Of a stretch of 64,000 nucleotides of DNA, positions 1 to 7,503 are shown in pieces. Source of the stretch: Roseateles_B flavus. GTDB taxonomy: Bacteria; Pseudomonadota; Gammaproteobacteria; Burkholderiales; Burkholderiaceae_C. Numbering within the stretch: position 1 is the stretch's first letter; every line of letters starts with the position of its first letter. The notes under the pieces were generated by a model. It was not told where the DNA came from and searched no databases. It saw only the letters and a program-made list of their open reading frames with translations. The translations under genes and the position numbers were made by a program. The stretch is from contig NZ_JBDPZC010000001.1 of NCBI RefSeq assembly GCF_039872765.1, positions 496,001 through 560,000 on the forward strand, given 5' to 3'.

Positions 1-1
1 G

Positions 2-1510
2 CTGACGGCCCTGGGCGCCTGGCTGGCCCTCATCCCTTTCGTCATCTTCCTGGCACTGCTGCTGGGCCGGGCCTGGGAGCATGGGGTGACGGCCTATGTC
101 GTCGGCCTGCTGCTGCTCGCGGCCGGCGTGGGCCTGCTGCGCTCCGAAAGCGTGGGGCGTTTCCTGGAGCAGCTGGCCCTGCCCCTGCTAATGCTGGGGC
201 TGGGCAGCGTGGGCTATGCGCTGGGCCGCGACCTGCCCAGCCGTCTGGCGCCGGCCCTGGGACTGCTCCTGTGTGCTGCCCTGGTGCTGGCCCTGCCGCG
301 GCACTGGCTGCGCCTCATGCTGGGCGTGGCGGGGGCCTGGCTGTGCCTGCTGCTCGTCCGGGGGCCGCACTGGATCGGGGGCGATCTCGCCCCGCTGTGG
401 TGGTCGGTCTACCTGACGCTGGGCCTGTGGGGGCTCGCCCAGGCCTGGCTGCACGCCCAGGGCCTGCGCGCGCCGGGCGCTGCCGCGGCGGCCCTGCTGG
501 AGCCCGTGCTCCGGGGCTGGGTCCTGGGCCTGCTGCCCGTGCTGGCCTGGCTGTCCGGGCCCACCTTCATGATGAGCGGGGGGCTGGGGTCAGGTCTTGC
601 CAGGGAGCTGCATGCGGCCTTCGGCGCGCACCTCTGGGCCTCGGGCCGAATGGGGCCGGCCGCGATGTCGGTGCTGGCTGCCGCGCTGGGCCTGGCGGCA
701 CTGCCGCAGGCCTGGCCCGTCCTGCGGCAGTGGCGGCTGCTGGTGCCGGCGCTGCTGCTCCTGGGGCTGTCCTTTGTGCTGCCTGCCCTGGGCGCCTGCC
801 TGCTGGTCCTGGGCCTGGCCCTGGTGCGCAGCCGCCGCGTGCTGGCCCTCGGCGCGGCCGCCGTGGCCCTGTGGACGCTGGGCAGCTTCTACTACCAGCT
901 GGCGCTGCCCTTGACGGACAAGGCCCTGATCCTCGTGGCCTCGGGCACCGTGCTCGGGGCCTGGCTGTGGCTGACGGCCGAGCGCCGTCCGCTGCGGCTC
1001 GGCCTTGCGAAGCCCGAGGGCGCCGCGCGGTGGTCGATCCCCGTGTGCGGCCTGCTCTGCCTGGGCGTGGTCAACGGGCTGATCTGGCAGAAGGAGCGGC
1101 TCATCGCGCAGGGCCGGCCGGTCTTCGTGGGGCTGGCGCCGGTGGACCCGCGATCACTGATCCAGGGCGACTACATGCGCGTCAACTACGCCCTTCCGCC
1201 GCTGCCTCCCGTGGCCGAGATCGCCGGCCCCTGGCAGGAGCGGCCTCGGCTGGAGGCCCGGCTGGACGCCCGCGGCGTGGCCACCGAAGTGCGCCTGCTG
1301 CAGGCGCAGGAGGCGCCGGCCGCCGGCACCCAGCTGCTGATGCTGAGCCCGGTCAATGGCCACTGGACGCTCGTCAGCGATGCCTGGTACTTCCAGGAAG
1401 GCCAGGAGCCGCGCTTGCGCGCAGCGGCCTTCGGTGAATTCCGCGTGATGCCCGACGGCCGCGCCCTGCTCGTGGGCCTGGCCGACAGGGACCTGCGGCG
1501 GCTGCCCTGA
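2..1510 (+). CDS. GDYXXLXY/DUF4401-type membrane protein (5' truncated)
   Basis: The frame is open from the first base of the window, so the true start lies upstream; a GTG at 86 is only an internal codon. The visible part has many hydrophobic segments rich in Leu, Ala and Trp over about 340 residues, consistent with a polytopic inner-membrane protein. The last 150 residues form a soluble, probably periplasmic domain containing GDYMRVNY. This fits the GDYXXLXY signature (Val in place of Leu) that names the family. DUF4401 and GDYXXLXY domains often occur as a fusion or as adjacent genes, and this looks like the fusion. The biochemical function is not known. It ends in a TGA 10 bases before a convergent small gene. 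The family call is good; the role is unassigned. Confidence 0.75.
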   Translation: MTALGAWLALIPFVIFLALLLGRAWEHGVTAYVVGLLLLAAGVGLLRSESVGRFLEQLALPLLMLGLGSVGYALGRDLPSRLAPALGLLLCAALVLALPRHWLRLMLGVAGAWLCLLLVRGPHWIGGDLAPLWWSVYLTLGLWGLAQAWLHAQGLRAPGAAAAALLEPVLRGWVLGLLPVLAWLSGPTFMMSGGLGSGLARELHAAFGAHLWASGRMGPAAMSVLAAALGLAALPQAWPVLRQWRLLVPALLLLGLSFVLPALGACLLVLGLALVRSRRVLALGAAAVALWTLGSFYYQLALPLTDKALILVASGTVLGAWLWLTAERRPLRLGLAKPEGAARWSIPVCGLLCLGVVNGLIWQKERLIAQGRPVFVGLAPVDPRSLIQGDYMRVNYALPPLPPVAEIAGPWQERPRLEARLDARGVATEVRLLQAQEAPAAGTQLLMLSPVNGHWTLVSDAWYFQEGQEPRLRAAAFGEFRVMPDGRALLVGLADRDLRRLP

Positions 1511-1520
1511 GTCCTCGGCT

Positions 1521-1790
1521 TCAGCCCGCCTCGGGATCGCCGCCGTCCAGCATCAGGTCGATCAGCTGGTGCAGGAAGTCCAGGGCCTCCTCGGCGGAGG
1601 CGAAGTAGTACTCGCCCCCGAGGTCGGCCGCGTCCCCATCCGGGCCGATGTGGGCCAGTCCCCAGCCCTCGGCGCCGCCCCCGATGGCCAGCACGGCGAA
1701 GCTGCCGGGCGGCAGCTCGCGGGCGCTGCCGCTGGTGATGCGGATGTCCTTGCCGCGGTAGGTCTGGAAACGTTTGAGGGGTTGGTACAT
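1521..1790 (-). CDS. small hypothetical protein, 89 aa
   Basis: This is a short acidic soluble protein on the minus strand with no signal peptide or membrane segment. It begins MYQPLKRFQTYRGKDIRI and has a Gly-rich stretch in the middle (LAIGGGAEGWGLAHIGPDG). Its C-terminal helix contains EEALDFLHQLIDLMLDGG. Codon usage matches its neighbours, which supports a real gene. I do not recognise the family. It is divergent from the DUF427 gene with 77 bases between the starts, where a TATAGT -10-like hexamer on the plus strand (1832-1837) probably serves DUF427. It is convergent with the GDYXXLXY gene. Function unknown. Confidence 0.55.
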   Translation of the reverse strand: MYQPLKRFQTYRGKDIRITSGSARELPPGSFAVLAIGGGAEGWGLAHIGPDGDAADLGGEYYFASAEEALDFLHQLIDLMLDGGDPEAG

Positions 1791-1867
1791 GGCCCGGATT
1801 GTCGGCGCAGCGCGCAGCCGCGGGCGCAGCCTATAGTCGCGGCATCTTCACCTTGGGAGCCCTGGCC

Positions 1868-2146
1868 ATGAAAGCCATCTGGAACGGCGTGATCCTCGCC
1901 GAGAGCAATGACACCGTGCTGGTGGACGGCAACCACTACTTCCCCGAGTCCGCGCTGAACAAGGCCTACACCAGCTTCAGCAACCACCGCAGCAGCAGCG
2001 AGAAGGGCCAGGCTCAATACCTGAGCCTGCTGGTCAACGGCGAGTTCAACCCGGACGCCGTGTGGTTCTACGCCGAGCCCAACGAGGCATTCGCCGCCAT
2101 CAAGGGCCGCGTGGCCTTCTGGAAGGGCGTGCAGGTCACGGAGTGA
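1868..2146 (+). CDS. DUF427 family protein, 92 aa
   Basis: The start MKAIWNGVILAESNDTVLVDGNHYFP and the end NPDAVWFYAEPNEAFAAIKGRVAFWKGV match the DUF427 fold, a small beta-barrel-like domain of unknown biochemical role. I chose the ATG at 1868 because GGGAG lies about 9 bases upstream and family members start here; a longer frame opening at 1799 has no supporting signal. A -10-like TATAGT at 1832-1837 precedes it. The central segment that in typical members reads roughly CPWKG is replaced by SSSEKG, so the usual Cys and Trp are absent. This may be a divergent paralogue. The gene converges with the c-di-GMP gene that follows. Confidence 0.75.
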   Translation: MKAIWNGVILAESNDTVLVDGNHYFPESALNKAYTSFSNHRSSSEKGQAQYLSLLVNGEFNPDAVWFYAEPNEAFAAIKGRVAFWKGVQVTE

Positions 2147-2170
2147 ACCCCTGGCGCCCTGGCGGGTTCA
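2144..2170. terminator. possible bidirectional hairpin between convergent genes
   Basis: TGAACCC (2144-2150) and GGGTTCA (2164-2170) are a perfect 7-bp inverted repeat that includes both stop codons of the converging genes. The 13-base loop is GC-rich. There is no T-run, so it would be a weak intrinsic terminator at best. Confidence 0.35.
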
Positions 2171-3916
2171 GTGGCGCTGGCGCCACTGCTCCAGCCAGGT
2201 CGGCAGGTCGTCGAAGGGCATGGGCCGGCTGATGCCGTAGCCCTGCCCGCAGTGGCAGCCCAGCTCCAGCAGGCGCTGCCAGCAGTCCGCCGTCTCCACG
2301 CCCTCGGCCACCAGGCGGATGTCCAGGGAGCGGCAGAACACCACCAGGCTGGTGACCAGGGACAGGTCGAACTGGTTCTGGCCGAGCGTGATGATGTAGG
2401 ACTTGTCGATCTTGATTTCCTTGATGGCGAAGTCGCGCAGGTAGCCGAAGGAGGTGAAGCCGGCGCCGAAGTCGTCGATGGACAGCTCAAGGCCCTCGGC
2501 CGCCAGCGCATCGATCACCCGCCGCGCCTGCACGGGGTTGGCGATCAGCGCGGTCTCGGTCAGCTCCAGGGTCAGTTGCCCGGGCTGCACCCCGTGCTGC
2601 CGGAGCACGGCCAGCAGCTGCTCGACGAAATCCGGGTACTCCAGGATGCGCGCCGAGATGTTGACCGCCACCCGCGCCTCCGCCGCTGCTGCCGGCAGGC
2701 GGGAGAGCTGGCTGAACACGCGGTTGAAGGTCTCCAGCGTGAAGCGCGGCAGCAGGGGCGAGGGCTCGACGGCCGCGATGAACACGTCCGGTGGCACGTT
2801 GCCGAACTTGCGATGCTGCCAGCGCGCCAGCACCTCGAAGCCGAGGATGTGTCCGTCCCGCAGGTCGATCTTGGGCTGCCAGTGCCAGTCCAGCTCGCCG
2901 CGGTCCAGGGCCAGCTCCAGGTCGCCCAGCAGCATCAGGCGGTCGGTGAAATTGCTGCTCTTGGGCTCCAGCTCGTCGTAGATGACGGCCTTGTCGAGAC
3001 CCTTCTTGGCGCGGTACATGGCGTTGTCCGCGCGGCTCAGCAGGGTGTTGGGTTCCTGGCCGTGCTGCGGGCACAGGGCGATGCCCACCGAGGCGCCGAT
3101 GCGCAGCACGTCCGCCCCCAGCGCGAAAGGCTGCTCCAGCAGCTTCACCACCTTCTGCGCCATGGCCTGGGCCACCTCCAGCGAATGCACGCCGTGCAGG
3201 ATCATGGCGAATTCGTCGCCGCCCAGGCGCGCCACGGTGTCGGCCTCGCGCACGCTGTCCGCCAGGCGGCGCGAGACCTCCACCAGCAGCCGGTCGCCGA
3301 CGACGTGGCCGCGCATGTCGTTGACCTCCTTGAAGCGGTCCAGATCCAGCATCAGCACCGCGAAGGGGTCTGACTTGCGGCGGTGGATCATGCAGAACTG
3401 CTCCAGGCGGTCGAAGAACACATGGCGGTTGGGCAGATCGGTCAGCGCGTCATGCAGGCTCTTGTGCAGCAGATCCTGCTCGGCCTGGCGCAGCCGCGCC
3501 TGCACCTGGATCCACTTGAGACCCTCGTCGATCGCGCTGCTGACCTTGTCGGTGGAGAGGTCTACCTTGGAGAGGTACTCGCGGATGCCCAGCTTGATGG
3601 CGTCCGCCGCGGTCTTCTCGCTGCCGCCGCCGGTGACCGCCACGACCACGCAGTCGGCGCCCACGCTTTCCCAGATGTCGGGCAGCAGATCGCGGCCGTC
3701 GCCGTCGTCCAGCTTGAAGTCCAGGAAGATGAAGGAGAAGCGCACCTTGCGCTCGCGCAGCTCGGCCAGGGCGCCGGACTTGGACGAGGCCTCGGCAATG
3801 TGGATGGGCCGCCGGTAGCGCTTGAGCATGCGCGCCAGGCGCTCGCGGTCCACGTCGTCGTCGTCGACCAGCAGGGCGTAGATGTCACCGGTCTCGGCAA
3901 TGCTCAGCGCTTCCAT
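2168..3916 (-). CDS. response regulator with GGDEF and EAL domains (c-di-GMP turnover)
   Basis: The 582-residue cytosolic protein has three domains in order. The receiver (about 10-135) has the acidic cluster VDDDDVD and phospho-acceptor Asp66 in FIFLDFKL. The diguanylate cyclase domain (about 155-310) has an intact GGDEF at 232-236 and an upstream RxxD inhibitory site (READ). The phosphodiesterase domain (about 325-575) carries EVLAR with Glu361 instead of EAL, followed by ELTETALI, IDDFGAGFTSFGYL, KIDKSYI and AEGVET. Both catalytic domains look intact, so it could make or degrade c-di-GMP, switched by phosphorylation. It is the last gene of a minus-strand operon after a histidine kinase and a receiver protein, 13 bases downstream of the receiver's stop codon. 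The kinase is the likely phosphodonor (inference). Confidence 0.9.
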   Translation of the reverse strand: MEALSIAETGDIYALLVDDDDVDRERLARMLKRYRRPIHIAEASSKSGALAELRERKVRFSFIFLDFKLDDGDGRDLLPDIWESVGADCVVVAVTGGGSEKTAADAIKLGIREYLSKVDLSTDKVSSAIDEGLKWIQVQARLRQAEQDLLHKSLHDALTDLPNRHVFFDRLEQFCMIHRRKSDPFAVLMLDLDRFKEVNDMRGHVVGDRLLVEVSRRLADSVREADTVARLGGDEFAMILHGVHSLEVAQAMAQKVVKLLEQPFALGADVLRIGASVGIALCPQHGQEPNTLLSRADNAMYRAKKGLDKAVIYDELEPKSSNFTDRLMLLGDLELALDRGELDWHWQPKIDLRDGHILGFEVLARWQHRKFGNVPPDVFIAAVEPSPLLPRFTLETFNRVFSQLSRLPAAAAEARVAVNISARILEYPDFVEQLLAVLRQHGVQPGQLTLELTETALIANPVQARRVIDALAAEGLELSIDDFGAGFTSFGYLRDFAIKEIKIDKSYIITLGQNQFDLSLVTSLVVFCRSLDIRLVAEGVETADCWQRLLELGCHCGQGYGISRPMPFDDLPTWLEQWRQRH

Positions 3917-3929
3917 GCGAGGCTCCGGG

Positions 3930-4385
3930 TCAGGGCAGGTAGACCGAGGCGGAGTACTTGTCGAGGAAGCTGGCCAGCAGCGAGAACTGCGGGCCCACGG
4001 CCGACTTGACCATGAAGCCGGCCACGTTCTCGTTGTAGGCTCGGGCGCGGTCGGTGTCCCGGGCCGAGGTGGTCAGCACGAAGACCACGGTCCGCTTCAG
4101 CGCCGGGTCCTTGCGCAGAACCTCCAGGAACTGAAAGCCATCCATGCGCGGCATGTTCAGGTCCAGCAGCACGAGGAAGGGACCGCTCAGGCGCCGCGTG
4201 GGATGCTGGTTGCGCAGGATCTCCAGGGCCACCAGGCCGTCCTCGGCCGTGACGGTGTTGCAGTGGATGCCCAGCTTCTTGAAGCTGCGCAGCACGCCTT
4301 CCGTGGCCACGTCGTCGTCGTCCACGAGCAGCACGCTGAAGGGGGCGCTGGCCGGGAGGGCCTGAGGGCTGTCGGAGCTAGTCAT
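3930..4385 (-). CDS. single-domain response regulator (CheY-like)
   Basis: The 151-residue protein consists of one receiver domain with a 15-residue N-terminal extension. VLLVDDDDVATEG supplies the metal-binding acids, Asp75 in VLLDLNMPRMDG is the phospho-acceptor, and Lys127 in MVKSAV is the conserved lysine. The spacing of LVLLDLNMPRMDGFQFLEVLR is that of the Rcp1-like receivers that accompany PAS or phytochrome kinases. It has no output domain, so it probably acts by protein contact or as a phosphate shuttle between the kinase and the receiver-GGDEF-EAL protein. Its ATG overlaps the end of the kinase gene by 8 bases, indicating translational coupling. Confidence 0.88.
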   Translation of the reverse strand: MTSSDSPQALPASAPFSVLLVDDDDVATEGVLRSFKKLGIHCNTVTAEDGLVALEILRNQHPTRRLSGPFLVLLDLNMPRMDGFQFLEVLRKDPALKRTVVFVLTTSARDTDRARAYNENVAGFMVKSAVGPQFSLLASFLDKYSASVYLP

Positions 4386-5844
4386 CGTCGACCTCCTTCA
4401 TGACGATGCGGGGCCAGTGGACACGGAAGCAGGCGCCGCCGAGCAGGCCCTGCCGGCTGGTGACGATGGCGCCGCCGTGGGCGTTGATCATGCGCCGCGT
4501 CACCGCCAGCCCGACGCCGTGCCCTGCCGTCGTGGTGTTGGCGCGATGGAAGAGCTTGAAGATCCGTTCATCGGCCCCCGCGGGGATGCCCTGGCCGTCG
4601 TCCTCGATGGTGAAGACATTGAAGCGGCCCTCTTCTCGCATCTGGATGAGGATCCGGCCCTTCGTCCCACCGTGGTGCTTGACGGCATTGCTGACGAGGT
4701 TGCGCAGGCTGAGGCTCAGCGGCACGCGCGGGGTCGTGAAGGCCTGCCCTTCGACGTCCACCTCCACCTGGAAGTCCGGCGGGATGTGCACCAGTGACAG
4801 GACTTCCTCGATCAGCAGCCTGGGATCCACCGCCTCGAGGCGCTGGTCACGCTGGCCGGCGCGTGCGTAGTCCAGCAGGTCGTCGATCATGCGTTCGGCC
4901 CGCTCGATGCGGGTGCTGGCGCGCTCGAAGTTCTGCAGCACGGCGGGTGTCAGGGCCGATTCGGGCAGGTCCTCGCGGATCCAGCTGAGCAGGTCGCCGA
5001 TGCCGCGCAGCGGGGAGCGCAGGTCGTGCGAGGCCACGTAGGTGAACTCTTCCAGCTGGGCATTGGTCTGCTGCAGGGCCGCCTCGGCCTTCTTGCGCAG
5101 CGAGATGTCGCTGACCATGGCCAGGGCCTGGCGGCCGTCGTGCATGTCCAGCATGGCCAGCGCGATCTCCACCGGGAACTCCTGCCCTGACTTGTGCAGG
5201 GCCGTGAGATCGCGGCCCGCTCCCATCCAGCGCTGCGTGGGCTGCCGGGCGTAGCTGTCGCGGTGATGCACATGGCCGGCCCGGTAGCGCTGCGGCAGCA
5301 GGACTTCCATCGGCTGGCCCAGCAGTTCGCCGGCCGCATAGCCGAACTGCGCCTCCAGCGCGGGATTGCTGAGCTTGATCCGGCCCTGCTCGTCGACGAT
5401 GAGCAGGCCCTGGGGCATGGCCGCGAAGATCTGCTCGAACTGGCGCTGCATCTGGCGCCGCAGGGAGAGGTCGGAGATGTAGGCCGCGGCGCAGAGCTGA
5501 CCATCCAGCTGCATCGGCGCCAGTGCGATCTCCACCGGCACGGCGTGACCCTCGCGGTGCTGCGCGAACAGCTCGCGTCCGGCGCCCATGCGGCGCTGGC
5601 GCGGGTCGGCGAAGAACTCGGCCATCCAGGCGTCGTGATGAGGCCGTGCGGCCTGCGGCAGCAGCTGCTCCAGGGTCTGGCCGGTCAGGGAGCCGGGCTC
5701 GTAGCCCAGCATCCGTTCCAGCGCGATATTGGCATACAGGATGCGCGCGGGGGCCCGGCTCACCACCAGCACGCCGACCGGCGCATGCTCGAGGACGGCA
5801 CGCAACTCCCCGACGGACGGTGACAAGCTCTGCTCTACAGCCAT
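4378..5844 (-). CDS. PAS-PAS sensor histidine kinase, cytoplasmic
   Basis: I start at the ATG at 5844 (MAVEQSLSPSVGELRAVLEH), which has AGGGAG about 9 bases upstream. An in-frame ATG at 5958 would only add a low-complexity extension. The protein is 488 aa. Two PAS domains (about 12-130 and 137-255) both carry the YANIALERMLGYEPG / SNPALEAQFGYAAGE pattern followed by PAC-like segments. His273 in YVASHDLRSPLRGI is the phospho-acceptor. The ATPase domain has an N-box (LRNLVSNAVKHHG), EDDGQGIP and GVGLAVTRRMINAHGG. There are no membrane segments, so the ligand is cytoplasmic, with PAS possibly sensing redox or a small molecule. This is the first gene of the operon with the receiver and c-di-GMP genes. 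The kinase is related to the HK-Rcp group (family knowledge); the signal is unknown. Confidence 0.88.
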   Translation of the reverse strand: MAVEQSLSPSVGELRAVLEHAPVGVLVVSRAPARILYANIALERMLGYEPGSLTGQTLEQLLPQAARPHHDAWMAEFFADPRQRRMGAGRELFAQHREGHAVPVEIALAPMQLDGQLCAAAYISDLSLRRQMQRQFEQIFAAMPQGLLIVDEQGRIKLSNPALEAQFGYAAGELLGQPMEVLLPQRYRAGHVHHRDSYARQPTQRWMGAGRDLTALHKSGQEFPVEIALAMLDMHDGRQALAMVSDISLRKKAEAALQQTNAQLEEFTYVASHDLRSPLRGIGDLLSWIREDLPESALTPAVLQNFERASTRIERAERMIDDLLDYARAGQRDQRLEAVDPRLLIEEVLSLVHIPPDFQVEVDVEGQAFTTPRVPLSLSLRNLVSNAVKHHGGTKGRILIQMREEGRFNVFTIEDDGQGIPAGADERIFKLFHRANTTTAGHGVGLAVTRRMINAHGGAIVTSRQGLLGGACFRVHWPRIVMKEVDDD

Positions 5845-6095
5845 GACCAACGCTCCCTGGAATCGGGTTGCATAGACCCGCGCTCGTGCCCGGACCTTAT
5901 CTGCATTCCCGAGGGCACACAAGCCTGGGTGTCCTGCCAGGGCGTCGGAAGCGCCCATGGGCAGGGCGATCTGCGCGGTGCTACCTGGCCGGGTAAGCGT
6001 CCATCGGGGGTGGCGATGAGGGTGCGTTCACGACAGCACGGGACCCATTCGCCGCGGATGCACGCCTGTTCGTCGGCGGAGCGCGGCCTGCTGGC

Positions 6096-7289
6096 TCAAC
6101 TGCGCGGCCAAAGCACCCACAGCTTCAAGGGTTGCTTCATGCGCCCCGCCTGGGCTTCGGCCTCGGGGCCCCAGCCCCAGAAGAAGTCGGCACGCACCGC
6201 GCCGACGATGGCGCTGCCGGTGTCCTGCGCCACGACCAGGCGGCGCAGGGGCGTGCTGCTGAGGGGCTCGGTGGCATCCAGCCACACGGGCGTGCCATAG
6301 GGGATGCTGGCCTTGTCGACCGCAATGGAGCGACCCGGCGTCAGTGGCACGCCCTGGGCGCCCTTGGGGCCCAGTTCGGGATCAGGCAGCGCTTCCTCGC
6401 GGAAGAACACATAGCGCGGATTGGCCCACAGCAGCTCGGTCATGCGCGCCGGATTGCGCCGCGCCCAATCGCGGATCTGCGGCCAGGAGGCCTCGCCGGG
6501 CCGCAGCTCGCCCTTGTCGATGAGATAGCGGCCGATGGACTGGTAGGGCTGGTCGTTATGCCCTGCGAAGGCCAGGCGCAGCAGGCGGGTCTGGCCATCG
6601 GGCTCGCGCATCTGCACCCGGCCTGATCCCTGGATGTGCAGCACCAGGGCCTCCAGCGCGTCGTCCACGTAGGCCAGCTCCAGCGGCCTGAGGCGTGCCT
6701 TCACTGCGGCATCGCCCTCGATCTGGGCGCGCGTGTAGAAGGGCTTGCGCTGTGCCAGGTCCGGCGGCACGCCGTGCAGGGGGATGCGGAAGGCGCCCTG
6801 CGGCTTGCGGGCCGCCTGCAGCAGGGGCTCGAAGTAGCCGGTCACCAGGCCTTCGGTCTGCCCCTCCAGGCTCTCGACCCGCCAGGGCTGCAGGTGCTCG
6901 CGGAGCCAGGCGCGCATCTCGATCTCGTCATGCGGGTTCGCGGCCAGGGCCTGGGCGCAGGCCTGGGTCCAGCCCGGTGCCGGCTTGCTGCAGGAGCGAA
7001 GGAGCGCGGGCCAGGCGGCCAGGGCGCTGTCCTCGCTCCAGCCGGGCAGCTCGGCCCAGCTGGCCTGCACCCAGCGCGAACGCTCGCGCAGCATCACCGG
7101 GGCGCTGCCCTGGGGCGTCTCCACCGAGGGCGTGCCCGGCGGGACGGTGACGGGCGCCGTCGGCGGCGGCTGTGTGCTGCTGCACGCGGCCAGCAGCCCT
7201 AGAATCGCCGCGCCCAGCCAGCCTCGCCGGCCCCGGCCGGGAGCAGCAGTGGATGGGCGGGCCTGGAAGGAAGAGGAAGCGAACAACAT
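6096..7289 (-). CDS. mltA: membrane-bound lytic murein transglycosylase A
   Basis: MltA cleaves the beta-1,4 MurNAc-GlcNAc bond of peptidoglycan with formation of 1,6-anhydro-MurNAc at the inner face of the outer membrane. From the ATG at 7289 the protein is 398 aa. An Arg-rich n-region is followed by LGAAILGLLAAC, a lipobox with the lipidated Cys. The MltA barrel follows (GLVTGYFEPLLQAA, VLHIQGSGRVQM, YQSIGRYLIDKGE). The C-terminal 3D domain has VAQDTGSAIVGAVRADFFWGWG, which carries the catalytic Asp. An upstream in-frame region could extend the N-terminus, but it lies across the divergent small gene. The ATG shares a CATG with the start codon of that gene. No good ribosome site is visible, so the start is less certain than the family. 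Confidence 0.88.
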   Translation of the reverse strand: MLFASSSFQARPSTAAPGRGRRGWLGAAILGLLAACSSTQPPPTAPVTVPPGTPSVETPQGSAPVMLRERSRWVQASWAELPGWSEDSALAAWPALLRSCSKPAPGWTQACAQALAANPHDEIEMRAWLREHLQPWRVESLEGQTEGLVTGYFEPLLQAARKPQGAFRIPLHGVPPDLAQRKPFYTRAQIEGDAAVKARLRPLELAYVDDALEALVLHIQGSGRVQMREPDGQTRLLRLAFAGHNDQPYQSIGRYLIDKGELRPGEASWPQIRDWARRNPARMTELLWANPRYVFFREEALPDPELGPKGAQGVPLTPGRSIAVDKASIPYGTPVWLDATEPLSSTPLRRLVVAQDTGSAIVGAVRADFFWGWGPEAEAQAGRMKQPLKLWVLWPRS

Positions 7290-7419
7290 GGGCGTGATTG
7301 TGCTGGAGGCCCTGGGGGCCCTGGGCCTGCTGATCTTCATCGTCTGGTGGACCATGTTCTCTGGCCGCAAGCGCGGCGAGCGCGAGGTGCCGCCCGAGCA
7401 GGACGACAGCAGGCGCTGA
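7288..7419 (+). CDS. small single-pass membrane protein, 43 aa
   Basis: This short gene starts at the ATG at 7288 with a purine-rich ribosome site (AAGGAAGAGGAAG) 8-20 bases upstream. It encodes MGVIVLEALGALGLLIFIVWWTMF, one hydrophobic helix ending in aromatic residues, followed by a charged tail (SGRKRGEREVPPEQ). The topology is N-out or in the membrane with a basic cytosolic tail. I believe similar short proteins occur beside mltA in other Burkholderiales, but this is memory rather than a search. Its start codon overlaps that of the opposing mltA gene within one CATG. Function unknown. Confidence 0.6.
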   Translation: MGVIVLEALGALGLLIFIVWWTMFSGRKRGEREVPPEQDDSRR

Positions 7420-7503
7420 CCACCGCCTTCCCCGGCGATGCCCCGCTGCCGCTGCCGTGGGTGCATCCACCGGGAGCAGGCGAGGCCGGCAGGGGCCGCC
7501 CCG

